Below are positions 60,186 through 64,000 of a DNA stretch of 64,000 nt, piece after piece. The stretch is taken from assembly GCF_032678705.1 (NCBI RefSeq), contig NZ_JAVTSS010000002.1, positions 2,108,001-2,172,000 on the forward strand, given 5' to 3'. Position 1 is the stretch's first letter, and the number at the start of each line of letters is the position of its first letter. The notes beneath the pieces were generated by a model. It was not told where the DNA came from, made no database searches, and worked only from the letters and a program-made list of their open reading frames with translations. The translations under genes were made by a program, and so were the position numbers. Source of the DNA: Pedobacter frigiditerrae. Lineage in GTDB: Bacteria; Bacteroidota; Bacteroidia; Sphingobacteriales; Sphingobacteriaceae.

Positions 60186-60647
60186 ATGGCAAAACAAGCT
60201 TTCAACGAAATATTTATGAATCTGGCTACAGATTTAGCTACTCGTTCGCATTGTGTACGAGCACATGTTGGTGCTGTTTTAACTAAAGATACCCGTATCA
60301 TCTCTATAGGCTATAACGGTCCACCGGCAGGTACGCACAATTGCGATGAAGAATGGCCAGAAAATGGTTGCGCAAGAGATAGCAAGGGAAGTTGTTCTTT
60401 GGCATTGCATGCTGAGGAAAATGCCATTTTGTATGCCATTAAAAACGGCTCTAAAATAGAAGGCTCAACTTTATATACTACACTTTCTCCTTGTATTGCC
60501 TGTGCTAGGTTAATCCTCTCATCAGGTATTAAGAAGGTTTATTTTAAAGATTCTTATGCTGCCTATAAAGGCTTGGCTAGCGACGAAGGAGTAGATTTTT
60601 TAGTTCGTTTCGGGGTTAAGGTGATGCAGCATGAAAGCGTCGTTTAA
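60186..60647 (+). CDS. Deoxycytidylate (dCMP) deaminase
   Basis: 153 residues. Zinc-binding motif HAEENAI and TLSPCIACARLI (P-C-x-x-C) of the cytidine deaminase superfamily; VGAVLTKDTRIISIGYNGPP and GTHNCDEEW are typical of the dCMP deaminase/ComEB group. It converts dCMP to dUMP, the precursor for thymidylate. The gene has a -7 box but with a hairpin between box and start codon. Confidence 0.9.
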   Translation: MAKQAFNEIFMNLATDLATRSHCVRAHVGAVLTKDTRIISIGYNGPPAGTHNCDEEWPENGCARDSKGSCSLALHAEENAILYAIKNGSKIEGSTLYTTLSPCIACARLILSSGIKKVYFKDSYAAYKGLASDEGVDFLVRFGVKVMQHESVV

Positions 60648-60686
60648 TTAGATAGCCGCAGATTCGCAGATTTTTAAAAGCAGGTT

Positions 60687-60854
60687 ATGATGAAAAAATA
60701 TTTAAAGAAACTATTAAAGAAATTAAAAGGAAATCGTTTCAGTAAAATAGAAGTGCTAAACGCTAACCGTAAACTTGGAATTTTCAGTGGCAAGATTGAG
60801 GTTATATTTAAGGAGGATTTTAAAATCTCTGAAGAAGAGTTTTTAGGTAAATGA
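60687..60854 (+). CDS. Possible small basic protein, 55 residues (DUF2281-like tail)
   Basis: An open frame from ATG 60687 (or 60690) to TGA 60852-60854. N-terminal half lysine-rich (KKYLKKLLKKLKG); the C-terminal part RKLGIFSGKIEVIFKEDFKI resembles the small DUF2281-type antitoxin tails (a glycine-lysine-isoleucine step followed by an acidic-phenylalanine stretch). No toxin gene follows: an ATG at 60851 opens only an 18-residue frame. It is too short to be sure it is real. Confidence 0.35.
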   Translation: MMKKYLKKLLKKLKGNRFSKIEVLNANRKLGIFSGKIEVIFKEDFKISEEEFLGK

Positions 60855-60903
60855 CGACTTATCAAGTTAGTTTTATCAAATGTTCGTATCCAGAATATCT
60901 AGT

Positions 60904-61509
60904 CTAAAAATCATCGTTTTTATATTTTTGAATGGCTATATTGAAGTTATCTTTTAAGCCATTAAAATACTTATTTGTTAATGTTCGAATAAGTTTAGCT
61001 TTTTCAGCCTTCCTTAAACTACTTGGACGCCCATAGACATCGTCACTTTCAGAACTTTTCTTGTCTCTTGATTTTTTTGTTTCTAAAATCGTAGAATAAT
61101 ATTCAATAGGCAAATTTGTCTCACTAATGTAGTTAGTTGCCTCAGTATGATGATAAATGTCATAAAAGCGTATTCTATATCTGTCGTCCTTACAATTTAT
61201 TTGTACACTGAACTTTAGTCTAATAGATTGTATAATTAATCCTTTATTATCTAGGATGATGTCACCGTAACCCCATCCAATAATTTGACCTGTTGATTCG
61301 TCCTCACTTTGAATTACTGACTTTCCACTTTTGAAACTATCAGCTACCCACTTTTTCGATGCTGCATAAATCGTTTTTTTGTTCACGTCCGATAAATTAA
61401 CAATACTCTCGTAAACAACTTTAGCATCTTTTATTGGAAAAATACTATTTGAATCAACTTGAGAAAAGCAGAAAATTGGTAAGATTAAAAATATTATTAG
61501 AAATTTCAT
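60904..61509 (-). CDS. Secreted DUF4468-like protein
   Basis: 201 residues with a signal peptide ending FCFSQ (about 17). KTIYAASKKWVADSFKSGK, then IQSEDESTGQIIGWGYGDI and the strand-rich QINCKDDRYRIRFYDI follow the DUF4468 (TBP-like fold) pattern of Bacteroidota. The function is unknown. A serine/lysine-rich segment (KKSRDKKSSESDD) precedes a C-terminal helix. It is a lone minus-strand gene between dCMP deaminase and guaA. Confidence 0.72.
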   Translation of the reverse strand: MKFLIIFLILPIFCFSQVDSNSIFPIKDAKVVYESIVNLSDVNKKTIYAASKKWVADSFKSGKSVIQSEDESTGQIIGWGYGDIILDNKGLIIQSIRLKFSVQINCKDDRYRIRFYDIYHHTEATNYISETNLPIEYYSTILETKKSRDKKSSESDDVYGRPSSLRKAEKAKLIRTLTNKYFNGLKDNFNIAIQKYKNDDF

Positions 61510-61599
61510 AACTACTTTTAGATTTAACGAATATAAGTTTTATAAGATTAACAGTATAAGATTTCATATTATGATTAATTTTCAGGCTTTAATTGAATA

Positions 61600-61725
61600 G
61601 CCCAGTCCCGATTCTTCATCAGGAGAGTAAAGCGTAAAGCTGGACTAACGAATATTTGTGAACTGTCATTGCGCTTCAAAATAAGGGCTAAAATCTCACA
61701 TCTCATATCTCACATCTCATTTCAA
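61600..61725. repeat. Modular-repeat fragment and CTCACATCTCATAT spacer array upstream of guaA
   Basis: 61605-61652 resembles the modular repeat arms (CCCAGTCCCGATTCTTCATC...AAAGCTGGACTA). 61691-61720 is a run of CTCACATCTCATATCTCACA words, period about 7-8 nt, ending 10 bp before the guaA -7 box. It is complementary in type to 41166-41203. Confidence 0.55.
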
Positions 61726-61730
61726 ATACC

Positions 61731-61738
61731 TACCTTTG
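61731..61738 (+). promoter_or_regulatory. Putative -7 box (TACCTTTG), 3 nt before guaA
   Basis: Exact TAnnTTTG; only CGC separates it from the ATG at 61742. A TTG start two codons earlier would lie inside the box. Points to a leaderless guaA mRNA. Confidence 0.55.
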
Positions 61739-61741
61739 CGC

Positions 61742-63268
61742 ATGCTAGAAAAAATCATCATTCTCGATTTTGGTTCGCAGTTTACACAGCTTATTGCCCG
61801 TCGCGTTCGCGAACTTAATGTTTACTGCGAAATCCACCCATTTAATCACATTCCCGAATTAGACTCAACTGTAAAAGGAGTTATTTTATCAGGTAGTCCG
61901 TATTCTGTGCGCCAAGAAGATGCGCCTTTTGTAGATTTAAATCTATTTAAAGCTTATCCGTTATTGGCTGTTTGTTATGGTGCACAATTTATTGCGCAAC
62001 ACAGTGGAGGAGATGTTCAAGCATCTAATACGAGAGAATATGGCAGGGCAAATTTGAGTTTCGTGAATAACGGAAACAAATTGTTTAAAGGTGTTAATAT
62101 CGATTCGCAAGTTTGGATGAGTCATGGTGATACAATTAAACATGTACCAGATAATTTCGAAATTATTGCTAGCACAGCTGATGTAAAAGTCGCAGGATAT
62201 CAAGTAAAGGACAGCAATACTTATGCTATACAGTTTCACCCAGAGGTTACTCATACTACAGATGGGAAAATCTTATTAGAGAATTTCTTGGTTGATATTT
62301 GTGGTTGCTCACAAGATTGGACAGCAGATGCTTTTGTAGAAACTACTGTTGCCGATTTAAAAGAAAAATTAGGCAACGACAAAGTTGTTTTAGGCTTATC
62401 TGGCGGTGTTGATTCGAGTGTTGCGGCTATTTTATTGCACAAAGCAATTGGTAAAAACCTTCATTGCATTTTTGTAGATAACGGTTTATTGCGTAAGGAT
62501 GAGTTTGAGAGTGTTTTAGAGCAATACAAACACATGGGCTTAAACATTAAAGGCATTGATGCAAAGGATAGGTTTTTAAGTCAGCTAGCTGGCGTTAAAG
62601 ACCCAGAATTAAAGCGTAAAGCTATAGGTAGAGTCTTTATTGAAGTATTTGATGATGCTGCTCACGAAGTTCAAGATGTGGTTTGGTTAGCGCAAGGTAC
62701 TATCTATCCTGATATTATTGAATCAGTTTCTATTAAAGGTCCGTCGGCAACTATTAAATCTCACCATAATGTGGGTGGTTTGCCAGATTTTATGAAATTG
62801 AAGATTGTTGAGCCTTTAAATACTTTATTTAAAGATGAGGTAAGAAGAGTTGGTAAAAGTTTAGGAATTGAAGGATTTATCTTAGGTCGCCATCCTTTTC
62901 CTGGTCCAGGTTTAGCAATTAGGATTTTAGGCGATGTAACTGCCGAAAAAGTTGCCATTTTGCAAGAAGCAGATGCGATTTATATAAACAATTTGAAAGA
63001 AGCTGGGTTATATGATAAGGTTTGGCAAGCAGGAGCAATCTTTTTACCAGTTCAGTCTGTAGGTGTAATGGGCGATGAGCGTACTTACGAAAATGTAATA
63101 TGCTTACGTGCTGTTGAATCTGTAGATGGAATGACTGCTGACTGGTGTCACTTACCATACAATGTGTTGGCTAAGATTTCTAATGAAATTATCAATAAGG
63201 TTAGAGGAATTAACCGTGTTGTATATGACATAAGCTCTAAACCGCCAGCAACTATTGAGTGGGAATAG
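61742..63268 (+). CDS. guaA: GMP synthase (glutamine-hydrolysing)
   Basis: 508 residues. Class I amidotransferase domain: ILDFGSQFTQLIARR, nucleophile C78 in LAVCYGAQF, and QFHPEVTHT with the catalytic histidine. ATP-pyrophosphatase domain: GLSGGVDSSVAA (P-loop). C-terminal dimerisation domain: HPFPGPGLAIRILG and IVYDISSKPPATIEWE-like ending (VVYDISSKPPATIEWE). It makes GMP from XMP. The start MLEKIIILDF at 61742 is the usual one for the family. Confidence 0.97.
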   Translation: MLEKIIILDFGSQFTQLIARRVRELNVYCEIHPFNHIPELDSTVKGVILSGSPYSVRQEDAPFVDLNLFKAYPLLAVCYGAQFIAQHSGGDVQASNTREYGRANLSFVNNGNKLFKGVNIDSQVWMSHGDTIKHVPDNFEIIASTADVKVAGYQVKDSNTYAIQFHPEVTHTTDGKILLENFLVDICGCSQDWTADAFVETTVADLKEKLGNDKVVLGLSGGVDSSVAAILLHKAIGKNLHCIFVDNGLLRKDEFESVLEQYKHMGLNIKGIDAKDRFLSQLAGVKDPELKRKAIGRVFIEVFDDAAHEVQDVVWLAQGTIYPDIIESVSIKGPSATIKSHHNVGGLPDFMKLKIVEPLNTLFKDEVRRVGKSLGIEGFILGRHPFPGPGLAIRILGDVTAEKVAILQEADAIYINNLKEAGLYDKVWQAGAIFLPVQSVGVMGDERTYENVICLRAVESVDGMTADWCHLPYNVLAKISNEIINKVRGINRVVYDISSKPPATIEWE

Positions 63269-63275
63269 ACAGTTT

Positions 63276-63298
63276 TTAGTTTGGAGTTGAGAGTTTGG
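63276..63298. repeat. TTTGGAGTTGAGAGTTTGG spacer repeat
   Basis: Sits between guaA and the next gene. Near copies at 7083-7110 and 41940-41957; same word family, different genes. Confidence 0.5.
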
Positions 63299-63307
63299 CG
63301 TACATAA

Positions 63308-63315
63308 TAAATTTA
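63308..63315 (+). promoter_or_regulatory. Putative -7 box (TAAATTTA), 3 nt before the last gene
   Basis: One mismatch to TAnnTTTG; CAA separates it from the ATG at 63319. Confidence 0.35.
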
Positions 63316-63318
63316 CAA

Positions 63319-64000
63319 ATGGGTAACACACATAAATCAAGCTTTAGAATTTTAATGTTTTTAGGCTTGGTTATGTTTGGATGTTCTCCAAAAGTAATAA
63401 CTACGCCAAGTAAACCAGTTGTTACTAATCCGCCTGCTAACAAAGTTGATAAACCTGTAAAGAAATTTACAGAAGCGAATATCTCTTTAATAATTCCTTT
63501 TAAATTAAACGAACTTAATTTACAAACTGCTACAAAAGCTCAGGTAGAAAAATCTGATATGGCCTTAGATTTTTATCAGGGTGTAATGCTTGGAATAGAT
63601 TCTGCTGCGGCAAATGGTTTGAATTTTAAGTTAAACGTTTTTGATTCGAGAGATGAAAATAGTCAAATCGCATCCCTGCTTAAGAAAGAGACTTTAAAAA
63701 ATAGCAATTTGATTATTGGTCCTGTTTTTCCTGAAGGTGTTAAATACATATCTAGCTATGCTATTGCAAATGATTTGGCTATTGTTTCGCCTTTGGCAGC
63801 ATCCAAACCTAGTGATTTTAATAATCCTAAACTCATATCAATTGTAAACAATATCAATTTACATGGTGCTAAAATAGCGGAATATATTGCTGGGCATTAT
63901 AAAAGAGAAAATTCAATTGTGGTATTGATAAATCCTAAAAAGTCTGCAGATGAGCAATTTGCAGCACCAATAAGAGATTACTTTAAACAAAAACATCCTG
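63319..64000 (+). CDS. Lipoprotein with type 1 periplasmic-binding-protein fold, 3' end outside window
   Basis: 227 codons visible from ATG 63319, with no stop in view. The signal sequence has a lipobox ending in FGC (cysteine 22), followed by a threonine/proline/lysine-rich linker. The folded part has alternating strands and helices: ISLIIPFKLNEL, FYQGVMLGIDSAA, FKLNVFDSRDEN, SNLIIGPVFPEG, LAIVSPLAASKP and SIVVLINPKK, as in amino-acid ABC substrate-binding proteins and LpoA-like proteins. It directly follows guaA; a transport role or peptidoglycan-related role cannot be settled from the part seen. Confidence 0.75.
   Translation, partial: MGNTHKSSFRILMFLGLVMFGCSPKVITTPSKPVVTNPPANKVDKPVKKFTEANISLIIPFKLNELNLQTATKAQVEKSDMALDFYQGVMLGIDSAAANGLNFKLNVFDSRDENSQIASLLKKETLKNSNLIIGPVFPEGVKYISSYAIANDLAIVSPLAASKPSDFNNPKLISIVNNINLHGAKIAEYIAGHYKRENSIVVLINPKKSADEQFAAPIRDYFKQKHP

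Noticed and set aside
60674..60865. 63-residue open frame on the minus strand after the dCMP deaminase gene
   Set aside because: Its plus-strand counterpart (60687-60854) has a more protein-like composition; the minus frame is serine/phenylalanine/leucine-rich in the way antisense frames of lysine-rich sequence are.
1..64000. tRNA, rRNA or riboswitch genes
   Set aside because: Reading the long gaps revealed no cloverleaf, rRNA-like or known riboswitch core. A covariance-model scan would be needed to exclude small ones.

Overview
The window is an AT-rich chromosomal segment from a member of the Bacteroidota, most likely the family Sphingobacteriaceae (Pedobacter-like). The grounds are recognition of protein families and promoter style, not a database search: type IX secretion parts (PorT, PorG), a DnaE polymerase with a built-in exonuclease domain, a transketolase split into two genes, DUF3667, DUF4468 and DUF6089 proteins, weak or absent Shine-Dalgarno sites, and many -7 boxes of the Bacteroidota form TAnnTTTG. 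No rRNA, tRNA, CRISPR array, prophage or complete insertion sequence was recognised. It is mostly core chromosome with one small accessory patch.

Layout. 1-8 kb: mainly minus-strand genes (partial bestrophin channel, UspA-like protein, OmpR-type two-component pair, SRPBCC protein, amidase, aspartic protease, malate dehydrogenase, DUF2071), plus a plus-strand lipocalin. 8-17 kb: dnaE, trxA, a PQQ-dependent sugar dehydrogenase lipoprotein, DUF3667 and DUF58 proteins, separated by repeat-rich gaps. 17-28.6 kb: minus-strand block with a second two-component pair, a class III aminotransferase, an ECF sigma/anti-sigma-like/Spy-like operon, split transketolase, Bcp peroxiredoxin, an M23 peptidase, an FAH-family hydrolase and a tiny type IX cargo protein. 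Then kup (+) and an acyltransferase (-).

32.1-35.9 kb is the accessory patch: a TPR-Arr fusion (rifamycin ADP-ribosyltransferase), a small unknown protein, a REP-associated tyrosine transposase (RAYT), an esterase and a synthetase-only RelA/SpoT protein. A 29-nt REP palindrome, intact or degenerate, follows almost every gene there. 36-42 kb: an APC amino-acid permease, an iteron-bearing gap, an M3 oligopeptidase, a UbiA prenyltransferase and the EngB GTPase.

42-55.6 kb is a plus-strand core block: ubiE-porT, an SDR, yqeY, then hydrolase-CBS-nadK-porG-uppS-bamA-skp-skp (envelope biogenesis with a type IX component), murI and a purF-like gene. 55.8-64 kb: a lipoprotein, a LysE exporter, two tandem FucP-like sugar transporters, dCMP deaminase, a DUF4468 protein, guaA and the start of a substrate-binding-like lipoprotein.

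The most unusual signals lie between genes: a RAYT/REP system, a modular repeat with constant arms and interchangeable centres, several families of short quasi-periodic spacer repeats, and a set of -7 boxes only 3-6 nt upstream of start codons that suggests leaderless mRNAs.
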